This document shows, in pieces, positions 24,743 through 32,258 of a stretch of DNA of 64,000 nt. Source of the stretch: Bradyrhizobium prioriisuperbiae (GTDB lineage: Bacteria; Pseudomonadota; Alphaproteobacteria; Rhizobiales; Xanthobacteraceae); contig NZ_CP135921.1 in assembly GCF_032397745.1 (NCBI RefSeq), positions 8,110,501-8,174,500 of the forward strand, read 5' to 3'. The number at the start of each line of letters is the position of its first letter. Within the stretch, counting starts at the first letter, position 1. A program made the position numbers and the translations under genes. Under the pieces are notes generated by a model, which was not told where the DNA came from, ran no database searches, and saw only the letters and a program-made list of their open reading frames with translations.

Positions 24743-25462
24743 TCAACGCGTGCCCGGATTGGCCGACAGCGCCTCGCTGACGAAGACGCCGGTCTTGCGA
24801 TAATGCGCGACAAGGCGATCGACGGCTTCATCCGCGCGCCGCTCGGTCGCCGATGTCATCAACGCTTCATGTTCGTGCTCGGCCTCGCGCTGGCGCCACG
24901 CGACGGTATTGGACAGGTTGCGGAAACGCGTGGCACGGTGGTGCATGGTTTCGCAGATCTCGCGCACGGTCGCAGCCGGGCACGCGCCGATCAGCGCATT
25001 GTGGAACGCAAGATGCAAGGCGTCCCATTCCGGGTTCGGAATGAAGTGCGTGGACGCCAGCGACCGCGGCACCCGGGACAGCCGACGGTGCGCGATGAGG
25101 ACGCCCTCTTCCCAGGCTTCATCACCCGCCGCAATCGATGCCCGCAACGCCGCGCCTTCGATCAGGCAGCGGCTTTCGATCAGGTCCTGCAATTCCGAGG
25201 CATCGGCAGTGGCGACACGAAAGCCGCGCTGATCAAGCCTGTGAACCAGGCCTTCGGCCGCGAGTTGGCTGAGCGCCTCGCGCAACGGGGACGCGCCCAT
25301 GCCGAACCGCGTTCGCAATTCCTCCATCCGCAGCCGGCTGCCGGGCGCAAGCGCACCGTCCAGAATGTGTTTTCGCAACGCATTGACGGCATGGGTCGCC
25401 AGCGTCTTGGCGGAGTCGCCCGCCATGGACGGCAACGAGGCGGCGTCCTGAATTTCGACCAT
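24743..25462 (-). CDS. GntR/FadR-type transcriptional regulator (FCD domain)
   Basis: This is a 239-residue regulator with an N-terminal winged helix (ILDGALAPGSRLRMEELRTRFGMGASPLREALSQL) and a C-terminal all-helical FCD ligand domain. The metal-binding set of the latter is suggested by DALHLAFHNAL and EHEHEALM. FadR/VanR-like members respond to organic acids. It is divergent from the FAH-deacetylase pair, with palindromic TTTTGTCGACAAAA immediately upstream of its own start, which indicates autoregulation and probable control of the FAH operon. The ATG at 25462 has only a weak ribosome site. Confidence 0.9.
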   Translation of the reverse strand: MVEIQDAASLPSMAGDSAKTLATHAVNALRKHILDGALAPGSRLRMEELRTRFGMGASPLREALSQLAAEGLVHRLDQRGFRVATADASELQDLIESRCLIEGAALRASIAAGDEAWEEGVLIAHRRLSRVPRSLASTHFIPNPEWDALHLAFHNALIGACPAATVREICETMHHRATRFRNLSNTVAWRQREAEHEHEALMTSATERRADEAVDRLVAHYRKTGVFVSEALSANPGTR

Positions 25463-25479
25463 CCCGGGAATAATCCAAA

Positions 25480-25512
25480 TTTTGTCGACAAAAACTTGAT
25501 AGGCGACAAAAT
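25480..25512. promoter_or_regulatory. Candidate GntR operator
   Basis: A perfect 14-bp palindrome TTTTGTCGACAAAA (25480-25493) is followed by a second half-site GGCGACAAAAT (25502-25512). TTGTCGACAA-like sites are known for FCD-type GntR regulators. It lies 18-50 bp before the GntR start, in the divergent gap with the FAH gene. Confidence 0.6.
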
Positions 25513-25538
25513 ATCGACTAATGGAGCGTCGTCAAGCG

Positions 25539-25638
25539 GGAGCTTCCGTTCGGACAGGATCGGGACGGAAGCTCCAGATTTTTGTTTTGACGCGTTTTCT
25601 TCACGCGAACCGGTATCCACTTCGCTCGAAAACGCTCC
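25539..25638 (+). repeat. Intergenic palindromic repeat, copy 2
   Basis: The left hairpin has arms GGAGCTTCCGTTC (25539-25551) and GGACGGAAGCTCC (25563-25575). The conserved core that follows contains TTTTTGTTTTGACGCG, TTCACGCGAACCGG and CCACTTCGCT. Within the core GCGTTTTC pairs with GAAAACGC, giving a second stem. The element ends 16 bp before the FAH start codon, so it forms part of that gene's leader. Confidence 0.85.
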
Positions 25639-25654
25639 AGGGGGACAGGCATTC

Positions 25655-26485
25655 ATGCGATTGATTTCATTCCGGAAGGACGGCGGCTGGTGGCCGGCGT
25701 TGCAACGTGGCGACCAAGTTGTGGAGATCGGCGGCGCGGGATCCGCCTCCCCGCAGGATCTGCTGCGGTCTGTCCTACTCGGACAGTCGTTCCGCGAGGG
25801 CACCACACACAAGGTGGCTGACGTCACGCTGGGATTGCCGATCCCTCATCCCGGCAAGATCGTCTGCCTCGGCCTGAATTATGTCGATCACGCCAAGGAA
25901 GGCGGCAATCCGATCCCGGACTATCCGGCGATTTTCCTGCGCGCGACCTCCTCGCTGATCGCCCATGGACAGCCGCTGCTGCGGCCGGCTTGCTCGGACA
26001 AGTTCGACTATGAGGCCGAACTCGCCGTCGTGATCGGCAAACCGGCGCGTCATGTGTCCGAGGCAGATGCGCTGTCGCATGTGTTCGGCTACGCCTGCTT
26101 CAACGACGGTTCGATCCGCGACTACCAGCGCAAGTCGACGCAATGGACCATCGGCAAGAATTTCGACGGCACCGGCGCGTTCGGTCCGAGCGTGGTCACG
26201 TCAGATGAATTGCCCGCGGGCGCCAAAGGACTGCGCATCGCCTGCCGCTACAACGGCGAGACCATGCAGGACGGCAACACCGGCGACATGATCTTCCCGA
26301 CCGCCCGCACCATCGCGATCCTGTCGGAAGCCATGACCCTGGAAACGGGCGATGTCATTATCACCGGCACGCCCGCCGGCGTCGGTTATGCCCGTAAGCC
26401 TCCGGTGTTCCTGCGCGCCGGCGACATCAGTGAAGTCGAGATCGAAGGCATCGGCACCCTGCGCAATCCCGTGGTTGACGCGTAG
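25655..26485 (+). CDS. Fumarylacetoacetate hydrolase (FAH) family protein
   Basis: This 276-residue enzyme of the FAH superfamily performs metal-dependent C-C bond hydrolysis, decarboxylation or hydration of beta-diketo or hydroxymuconate-type acids. It has CLGLNYVDHAKEGG, the metal-site glutamates in DYEAELAVVIGK, YACFNDGSIRDYQR, WTIGKNFDGTGAFGP, and ITGTPAGVGYARKPPVFLRAGD. ATG 25655 follows AGGGGGACAGG, which lies at the edge of the repeat. The open frame continues far upstream, but that part is non-coding (repeat and operator). It is followed 41 bp later by a PuuE-like gene, and both are probably regulated by the divergent GntR. Confidence 0.9.
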   Translation: MRLISFRKDGGWWPALQRGDQVVEIGGAGSASPQDLLRSVLLGQSFREGTTHKVADVTLGLPIPHPGKIVCLGLNYVDHAKEGGNPIPDYPAIFLRATSSLIAHGQPLLRPACSDKFDYEAELAVVIGKPARHVSEADALSHVFGYACFNDGSIRDYQRKSTQWTIGKNFDGTGAFGPSVVTSDELPAGAKGLRIACRYNGETMQDGNTGDMIFPTARTIAILSEAMTLETGDVIITGTPAGVGYARKPPVFLRAGDISEVEIEGIGTLRNPVVDA

Positions 26486-26526
26486 ACATCGGCTGCAAAA
26501 GCCAAACAATATTTGGGGAGAAGGCC

Positions 26527-27387
26527 GTGACTTCTGAACGCAACATCCGCCGGCTCGGCGACACCTTTCGCTGGCCGAACGGCGCCCGTGTCGGCATCAT
26601 CTTCAACGTCGCCTATGAGGGTTGGTCCGAGGGGCAGACGCCGGGCATCGGCCCGATGGGAAATCCGCTGAAACCCGGCTTCTTCGATTCCAACGCCGCG
26701 TCCTGGGGCCTGTACGGGCCGACCCGCGGCATCTGGCGGGCACTGGAGATTGCCGGCCGCCACAACATCAAAACCAGCGTGATGACCAACGGCGTGCTGG
26801 CAGAGAAATGGCCCGACACCGTGCGTGCCATCCATGACGGCGGCCACGAGATCATCGCCCACTCCTATGGCATGGACGTGATCCCGATCTATCTCGACGA
26901 AGCCGGCCAGCGCGAAAACATCCGCCGCACCACCGGTCTCATAGCCGACCTGACCGGCACCGTGCCGACCGGCTGGATCAGCCCGCGCGGCACCGGCAGC
27001 CCGATCCACGCCCGACTGCTGGCGGAATCCGGCTACAAACATCACGGCGACTGCAATGACGACGATCTGCCCTATCTCGAAACCCATGGCGCAGCCGATA
27101 TCATGGCGATCGCGCTGACCATGGACATCAACGACCTGCCGAGCGCGATCCGTTACGGCAACAATGCGCGCGCCATGCTCGAACAGTTCGAGGATGCGCT
27201 CTCCGCTGCGCTGACCCGCGAAACCAAGCCGATCTTCTTCGACGTCACCATCCACACCCATGTCTATGGCCGCCCGGCCGGCGCCTGGGTGTTCGATGAA
27301 ATCATGAAGCAGACCCGTGCCGCGTCAGGCGTGTGGATCGGCACGCGTGAGCAGGCAGCGGCGCATGCACGGGCGGCGCTTAGCTAG
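26527..27387 (+). CDS. Polysaccharide deacetylase-family protein, PuuE-like
   Basis: This 286-residue protein has the NodB/polysaccharide deacetylase fold but resembles the allantoinase (PuuE)/cyclic-amide hydrolase branch. In place of the usual TFDDG it has IIFNVAYEGW, while the H-x3-H-type motif survives as GGHEIIAHSYGMD and the later WISPRGTGSP and THVYGRPAG segments match that branch. The GTG start at 26527 has GGGGAGAAGG just ahead. It lies 41 bp after the FAH gene, in one operon. It may hydrolyse a cyclic amide or imide rather than sugar; this is inference from the motif changes. Confidence 0.82.
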   Translation: MTSERNIRRLGDTFRWPNGARVGIIFNVAYEGWSEGQTPGIGPMGNPLKPGFFDSNAASWGLYGPTRGIWRALEIAGRHNIKTSVMTNGVLAEKWPDTVRAIHDGGHEIIAHSYGMDVIPIYLDEAGQRENIRRTTGLIADLTGTVPTGWISPRGTGSPIHARLLAESGYKHHGDCNDDDLPYLETHGAADIMAIALTMDINDLPSAIRYGNNARAMLEQFEDALSAALTRETKPIFFDVTIHTHVYGRPAGAWVFDEIMKQTRAASGVWIGTREQAAAHARAALS

Positions 27388-27438
27388 CAAAGTGGATTTA
27401 TCAGCGCGTAGCACCCACGCTCATATCTGATCGGACTC

Positions 27439-27538
27439 CTAGAGCTCCGTTCCGATAGAATCGGAACGGAGCTCTAGCATTTTGTTTTGACGCGTTTTCT
27501 TGATGCGAACCGGTGTCCACTTCGCTGGAAAACGCTCT
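27439..27538 (+). repeat. Intergenic palindromic repeat, copy 3
   Basis: The left hairpin is perfect, with arms CTAGAGCTCCGTTCCGAT (27439-27456) and ATCGGAACGGAGCTCTAG (27460-27477) around AGA. The core follows with TTTTGTTTTGACGCG, ATGCGAACCGGTG and CCACTTCGCTGG, and the second stem GCGTTTTC/GAAAACGC. It fills the gap between the convergent deacetylase and TetR genes. Confidence 0.88.
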
Positions 27539-27568
27539 TAAGGCGGACTTTGTAAGAAGTCCGCCTTA
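27539..27568 (-). terminator. Stem-loop over the TetR stop codon
   Basis: Perfect 12-bp arms TAAGGCGGACTT (27539-27550) and AAGTCCGCCTTA (27557-27568) enclose a 6-base loop. On the minus strand it contains the TAA stop of the TetR gene. It is followed by GAGCGTTTTCC from the repeat rather than a clean T-run, so terminator activity is likely but moderate. Confidence 0.55.
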
Positions 27569-28144
27569 CCGTTTGCGCAGTCCGTCGACGAAAACATCCA
27601 CGAGGCGCTGCGCGGTCGGCTGCCAGTCGCTCGTGCCCTGGGAATAGAAGATTCCGACAAGGGTTCGCAGCAAGTCTTCCGGTGTAATGTCGGAGCGGAA
27701 TTCGCCCACAGCTACTCCGCGATCGAGCAGCAGGCCAATCGCACCAGTCAGTCGCTCGAACGAATAGGCTTTCAGCTCGGTCGAGCCGTGCGCGACGATC
27801 TGCAGACCTTCGACCATGCCCTTCTTGGTGGCCACGAGGCGGACATTGGCGTGCAGCCATTTGCGCAGCGCCTGGACCGGCTCAGCGTCGTGCGAAAGTC
27901 GCTCGGCGAGCTCCCCCAGCTGATCGACCTCGTGGCGGTAGACCGCTTCGAACAGCGATTCCCGCGTGGGAAAATGGCGATAAAGCGTGCCGATTCCGAC
28001 CCCGGCCTGGCGCGCGACGGCTTCAAGGCTCGCCTGCGGGCCGCCGGCGCTGAAGACCTGCGTTGCCGCCTCGAGCAGAAGTTCGCGATTGCGGATCGAA
28101 TCCGCGCGCGGCTTGCGGTTTGCTTTTGCGGTTTTCGTTCCCAT
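27566..28144 (-). CDS. TetR/AcrR-family regulator of the molybdenum hydroxylase operon
   Basis: This is a 192-residue repressor with an N-terminal TetR helix-turn-helix (RELLLEAATQVFSAGGPQASLEAVARQAGVGIGTLYRHFPTRESLFEAVY, read in pieces) and a helical ligand domain. The N terminus is basic (MGTKTAKANRKPRA). It is transcribed divergently from the PaoABC-type operon. The shared promoter holds a perfect ACGGAGG-CAT-CCTCCGT palindrome, so repression of the operon and of itself is strongly suggested. Ligand unknown; an aldehyde or the substrate of the oxidoreductase would be logical (inference). Confidence 0.92.
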   Translation of the reverse strand: MGTKTAKANRKPRADSIRNRELLLEAATQVFSAGGPQASLEAVARQAGVGIGTLYRHFPTRESLFEAVYRHEVDQLGELAERLSHDAEPVQALRKWLHANVRLVATKKGMVEGLQIVAHGSTELKAYSFERLTGAIGLLLDRGVAVGEFRSDITPEDLLRTLVGIFYSQGTSDWQPTAQRLVDVFVDGLRKR

Positions 28145-28174
28145 CTTTTTTCCAGACAGGGCCTGGTCTCCCTC

Positions 28175-28203
28175 TTGATAAACGGAGGCATCCTCCGTAT
28201 AAT
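28175..28203 (+). promoter_or_regulatory. Sigma-70-like promoter with operator filling its spacer
   Basis: TTGATA (28175-28180) and TATAAT (28198-28203) are separated by exactly 17 bp. The spacer is occupied by the perfect palindrome ACGGAGG-CAT-CCTCCGT (28182-28198). A repressor bound here would block RNA polymerase directly. The promoter points toward the molybdenum hydroxylase operon starting at 28356. Confidence 0.75.
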
Positions 28204-28355
28204 ATAGCCTGCAGATCGGGATTGCACACCAACGTCAGCATTCCCGCTCAAGGCCGACGGACCGTTCGCGTCAGACCTCTCCGCGCGCCCGCATACCTCC
28301 CGCCGCCAATCGCGGCTTCGATCCATACATCACAATCCCTGAATGGAGTACCTCG

Positions 28356-28853
28356 ATGTCACTCTCCATCAGCCTCACCGTCAATGGTCTGCCGCGCACG
28401 GTTGCGCTCGATGACCCACGGGTGACGCTGCTCGACCTGTTGCGCGAGCGGCTTGACCTGCCGGGCACCAAGAAAGGCTGCGACCGCGGACAGTGCGGCG
28501 CCTGCACCGTGCTGGTCGACGGACGGCGCATCAATTCATGCCTGTCGCTGGCGGCCAGCCTCGACGGAGCCGAGGTCACCACCATCGAGGGGCTCGCAGA
28601 CGGCGACACGCTGCATCCAGTCCAGGCCGCCTTCATCGCACACGACGGATTCCAGTGCGGCTACTGCACGCCGGGCCAGATCATGAGCGCCGTCGGCCTG
28701 ATCGCGGAAGGCCACGCCGGAGACGATCCGGAACGCATCCGCGAGCTGATGAGCGGCAACATCTGTCGATGCGGTGCCTATCAGGGCATCACCGAAGCGG
28801 TGCTGGACGCGCAGAAAACCAACGCTGACTCACATCGGAAGGACGCGGCATGA
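28356..28853 (+). CDS. Molybdenum hydroxylase [2Fe-2S] subunit (PaoA/YagT-like)
   Basis: This 165-residue iron-sulfur subunit of a xanthine-oxidase-family aldehyde/N-heterocycle oxidoreductase carries two [2Fe-2S] clusters. The plant-type ferredoxin domain has CDRGQCGACTVLVDG with a further Cys at NSC, and the helical domain has CGYCTPGQI and ICRCGAY. No Tat signal is present, unlike E. coli PaoA, so the enzyme is probably cytoplasmic. A GGAG ribosome site lies 8 bases before ATG 28356. It overlaps the FAD-subunit start in ATGA fashion. Confidence 0.93.
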   Translation: MSLSISLTVNGLPRTVALDDPRVTLLDLLRERLDLPGTKKGCDRGQCGACTVLVDGRRINSCLSLAASLDGAEVTTIEGLADGDTLHPVQAAFIAHDGFQCGYCTPGQIMSAVGLIAEGHAGDDPERIRELMSGNICRCGAYQGITEAVLDAQKTNADSHRKDAA

Positions 28854-29908
28854 ATCGTTTCGACTATATCAAGCCGGCCAGCGTGCCGGAGGCCGTCGCG
28901 GCCGCGGCCCTTCCGGGATCGGCGTATCTCGCAGGAGGTACCAACCTGCTCGACCTGATGAAGGGCAGCGCCGCACGGCCCGCGCGGATCGTCGATATCA
29001 CCCGCCTGCCCGGCCTCGACCGCATCGAATGGTTACTCGACGGCGGCGTGCGTTTCGGCGCGCTGGTTCGCAATTCGGATCTCGCCTATGACACGCGCTT
29101 TTCGCGAACGTTTCCGGCCATCGCTGAAGCGCTGCTGTCGGGAGCCTCGGCACAACTGCGCAACGCGGCGACCGTCGGGGGCAACCTGATGCAGCGGACG
29201 CGCTGCGCCTATTTCCACGACCAGGCCAGCGCCTGCAACCGGCGGACGCCGGGATCAGGCTGTGATGCCCGCGACGGCGAGAACCGTTTGCACGCCGTAC
29301 TGGGCTGGAGTGACAACTGCATCGCTACCCATGCCTCCGATCTCTGCGTACCGCTGGTGGCGCTGGATGCGGTTGTCGAGGTCGAGGGCCCGCAGGGCGC
29401 CCGCGAGATCCCGTTGGATCAGCTGCATCTGCTGCCCGGCACAACACCGGACCAGGAAACCACGCTGGCGCCGGGCGAACTCATCGTCGCTGTCCGGCTT
29501 CCTGCGAGCGCCGCAGCCTTCGCACACCATACGCGTTATCTGAAGCTGCGCGAGCGCACCTCCTATGCCTTTGCGATTGTCTCGGCTGCCGCGGCACTGG
29601 AGATCGAAGGCAATGTGATCCGGGGCGCGCGCCTCGCACTGGGCGGCGTTGCCGCAAAGCCATGGCGCGCACGAGAGGCGGAAGCTCTGCTGATCGGCGA
29701 ACGCCTCACGGCGACGGCCTTCGCAAAAGCGGCTGATCTCGCGCTCGCAGAAGCGCGGCCGTCCGGTGACAACGCTTTCAAGATCGAACTGGCGCGCCGC
29801 ATCGTCGTGCGCTCCTTGAACCTCGCAACGGAAGGCACACCAGAGGTCATGCCCGCACTGCCGGCCTCGCCCTTCTCCACGATTCCCGGAGCGCAGCATG
29901 TCGCCTGA
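28850..29908 (+). CDS. Molybdenum hydroxylase FAD subunit with extra Fe-S loop (PaoB/YagS-like)
   Basis: This 352-residue FAD subunit of the complex has AYLAGGTNLLDLMK (FAD pyrophosphate loop) and LRNAATVGGNLMQRTRC. It also has the Cys-rich insertion ACNRRTPGSGCDARDGENR. In E. coli PaoB the equivalent loop binds an additional [4Fe-4S] cluster, and the pattern of cysteines here (TRC, SAC, SGC) matches that type. The CO-dehydrogenase C-terminal domain follows. It overlaps its neighbours by 4 bp upstream and 11 bp downstream. Confidence 0.93.
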   Translation: MNRFDYIKPASVPEAVAAAALPGSAYLAGGTNLLDLMKGSAARPARIVDITRLPGLDRIEWLLDGGVRFGALVRNSDLAYDTRFSRTFPAIAEALLSGASAQLRNAATVGGNLMQRTRCAYFHDQASACNRRTPGSGCDARDGENRLHAVLGWSDNCIATHASDLCVPLVALDAVVEVEGPQGAREIPLDQLHLLPGTTPDQETTLAPGELIVAVRLPASAAAFAHHTRYLKLRERTSYAFAIVSAAAALEIEGNVIRGARLALGGVAAKPWRAREAEALLIGERLTATAFAKAADLALAEARPSGDNAFKIELARRIVVRSLNLATEGTPEVMPALPASPFSTIPGAQHVA

Positions 29909-32165
29909 GACCTCATCCTCAACCAGCCACCGCCGGCACGGATCCAACGCCGGCCAGCCGCTGACGCGCCGTGACGGCGTGCTCAAGGTCACCGGACGCG
30001 CAACCTATGCCGCTGACAACCATCCCGAAGGCATGCTCTACGCCGTCACCGCCGTCAGCACCATTGCACGCGGGCGCGTCATCGCGCTCGATGTCGCAGC
30101 GGCGAAGGCCCATCCCGGCGTGGTCGAGGTGCTCACCCCGGCCAACCGGCCGCCGCTAGCGCACGACCCGGACGAGAAGCTGCCGATGTTCGGTTTCCGC
30201 GTGGAAGTGCTGCAGAACGATCGCGTGCGTTATGTCAACCAGCCGATCGCGCTGGTGATCGCCGAAACGCTGGAGGCGGCGACGGAAGGAACCGCCCTGC
30301 TCAATCCGCGTTACGAGGTCGAGATCGCCCGCACCGGGGTCGAGAACGGCGAGCGCTTCCCACTCGCGTCCGTCGGCGTCGGTGCGCCGCCGCGCACGGC
30401 CCACGGCGATATCGAGGCTGGTCTTGCGGCCGCTGCCCGCGTGACAGAAGCCGACTACATCACGCCGGCGCAATACCACAACGCGATGGAGCCGCACGCG
30501 GTGGTCGCCGAGTGGGACGGCGACCACCTCACCCTCGACATGCCCAACCAAGCGCTTGCTCTGAGCTGTGCGTCCTACGCGGCCTTTTTCGGTATCCCAC
30601 CCGGGAACGTGCTGATCCGCTCACCGTTTCTCGGCGGCGGCTTCGGCTCGAAGGCGATCCTCAATGGACCGCAGATTCTTGCCATCGCTGCGGCGCGCAT
30701 GCTGAAGCGGCCGGTCAAGCTGGCTCTTACCCGGGGGCAGATGTATGGCCCGGTCGGGCATCGTGGCCAGACCTGGCAGAAACTGCGGATCGGCACGGAC
30801 AATGACGGCCGACTGACCGCGCTGCATCACCATACGCTGGCCGCCACCTCGAGCTTCGACGAATTCATGGAGCCAGCCTCCAACGCCTCGCTGCCGCTCT
30901 ATGCCAGCCCCGCCATTCTCGCCGAGCATGAAGGCCTGCGGCTGGACATCGGCACGCCGGGACCGATGCGTGCGCCCGGCGAGGCCTCTGGATCAGCGGC
31001 ACTTGAAGTCGCGATGGACGAGGCCGCGGATGCCTGCGGCCTGGATCCCCTCGCGTTTCGTTTGGCCAACTACGCCGAGACCGAGCCCGGCACCGGCCGG
31101 GCGTTTTCATCGAAGACGCTGCGCGAATGTTACGCAGAGGGCGCCAAACGTTTTGGCTGGGCGGGCCGGCCGCTGCAGCCGCGCCAGATGCGGGATGAGA
31201 ACGGTTTCCTGGTCGGCTGGGGCATGGGCACCGCGGTGTTCCACTGTCCGCATTTCCCGGCCGAGGGGCGTGCCACCTTGCGGGCCGACGGCACTGCGCT
31301 GGTGGAGACCGCCGGCGCCGACATGGGACAAGGCGCCTGGACGGTGCTGGCGCAGATCGCGGCGGAAACACTGGGCCTCGAGCCTGATCAGGTCGAGCTG
31401 CATTCCGGCATCTCAAGCCTGCCCGACGGCGGCATCGCTGGTGGCTCCGGCCACACCGCGAGTGCTGGTCTCGCGCTTCACAATGCCGGCGAGGATGCGA
31501 TCGCGAAGCTTGCCGAACTCGCCACCTCCGATCGCGCCTCCCCGCTGTTCGGCACCGGCAACATCGGCGTGATCGCGCGCGGCGGCCGGCTGCATTTGCG
31601 CAGCGACGAAACCCGCAGCGACAGCTTCGTCGACATTCTCGCGCGCGCCGGCCGCAGCGAGGTGGTCGGCACAGCCAAGGCCATGCGTTCGCCGGAAGTA
31701 ACCGCAGCGCATGCGATGTTCTCGCACGGCGCCGTGTTCGCCGAGGTGAAGGTCGATCCGGATCTCGGCCAAGTGCGGGTGACGCGCCTGGTCGGTGCCT
31801 TCGCGGCCGGCCGCATCATCAATCCCCGGCTGGTGCGCAGCCAGTATTTCGGCGGCATGATCTGGGGCCTGTCGTTCGCACTGCAGGAGGAAGCGATCGC
31901 CGATCACCGGACCGGCAGGATCATGAACGCCGATCTTGCGGAGTATCACGTGCCGGTCAATGCGGACGTGCCTTCACTCGATGCGATCCTGATCCCGGAG
32001 GACGATGCCTATGTCAATCCACTCGGCATCAAGGGCGTCGGCGAAATCGGCATCACCGGCACGGTCGGCGCGATCGCCAATGCGGTCTGGCACGCCACAG
32101 GCGTACGTGTCCGGCGCTTCCCGATCCGCATCGAAGACCTGCTCGTCAGCCGGGAGTCGGCCTGA
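29898..32165 (+). CDS. Molybdenum hydroxylase catalytic subunit (PaoC/YagR-like)
   Basis: This 755-residue large subunit binds the molybdenum cofactor and hydroxylates aldehydes or heteroaromatic rings with water-derived oxygen. It has QPLTRRDGVLKVTGRATYAAD at the N terminus, FLGGGFGSK (Mo-cofactor loop), GPMRAPGEASGSAALE, the substrate-channel region and GADMGQGAWTVLAQIAAE. The catalytic glutamate is in KGVGEIGITGTVGAIANAV. The MRAPGEA motif and gene order small-FAD-large are typical of the PaoABC (YagTSR) branch. No xdhC-type maturation gene is seen nearby, although PaoD-like chaperones are often linked. The 3' end is followed by a hairpin. Confidence 0.93.
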   Translation: MSPETSSSTSHRRHGSNAGQPLTRRDGVLKVTGRATYAADNHPEGMLYAVTAVSTIARGRVIALDVAAAKAHPGVVEVLTPANRPPLAHDPDEKLPMFGFRVEVLQNDRVRYVNQPIALVIAETLEAATEGTALLNPRYEVEIARTGVENGERFPLASVGVGAPPRTAHGDIEAGLAAAARVTEADYITPAQYHNAMEPHAVVAEWDGDHLTLDMPNQALALSCASYAAFFGIPPGNVLIRSPFLGGGFGSKAILNGPQILAIAAARMLKRPVKLALTRGQMYGPVGHRGQTWQKLRIGTDNDGRLTALHHHTLAATSSFDEFMEPASNASLPLYASPAILAEHEGLRLDIGTPGPMRAPGEASGSAALEVAMDEAADACGLDPLAFRLANYAETEPGTGRAFSSKTLRECYAEGAKRFGWAGRPLQPRQMRDENGFLVGWGMGTAVFHCPHFPAEGRATLRADGTALVETAGADMGQGAWTVLAQIAAETLGLEPDQVELHSGISSLPDGGIAGGSGHTASAGLALHNAGEDAIAKLAELATSDRASPLFGTGNIGVIARGGRLHLRSDETRSDSFVDILARAGRSEVVGTAKAMRSPEVTAAHAMFSHGAVFAEVKVDPDLGQVRVTRLVGAFAAGRIINPRLVRSQYFGGMIWGLSFALQEEAIADHRTGRIMNADLAEYHVPVNADVPSLDAILIPEDDAYVNPLGIKGVGEIGITGTVGAIANAVWHATGVRVRRFPIRIEDLLVSRESA

Positions 32166-32174
32166 CAGCAGGAG

Positions 32175-32198
32175 CGGCAAGGCATCACCGCCTTGCCG
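32175..32198 (+). terminator. Stem-loop after the PaoABC-type operon
   Basis: Arms CGGCAAGGC (32175-32183) and GCCTTGCCG (32190-32198) are perfectly complementary with loop ATCACC, 10 bp after the large-subunit stop. No strong T-run follows, so it is a possible terminator or 3' stabiliser. Confidence 0.5.
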
Positions 32199-32258
32199 GT
32201 CTTCAGACTGACGGCCTGAGAGCGCGCGTGCGCATGATCCCAGCCGCGCTCCCTTGGC

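Noticed and set aside
24584..25654. An in-frame upstream extension that would make the FAH protein 633 residues long
   Set aside because: The extension lies antisense to the GntR gene and crosses the operator and repeat copy 2; the FAH domain starts right at ATG 25655.
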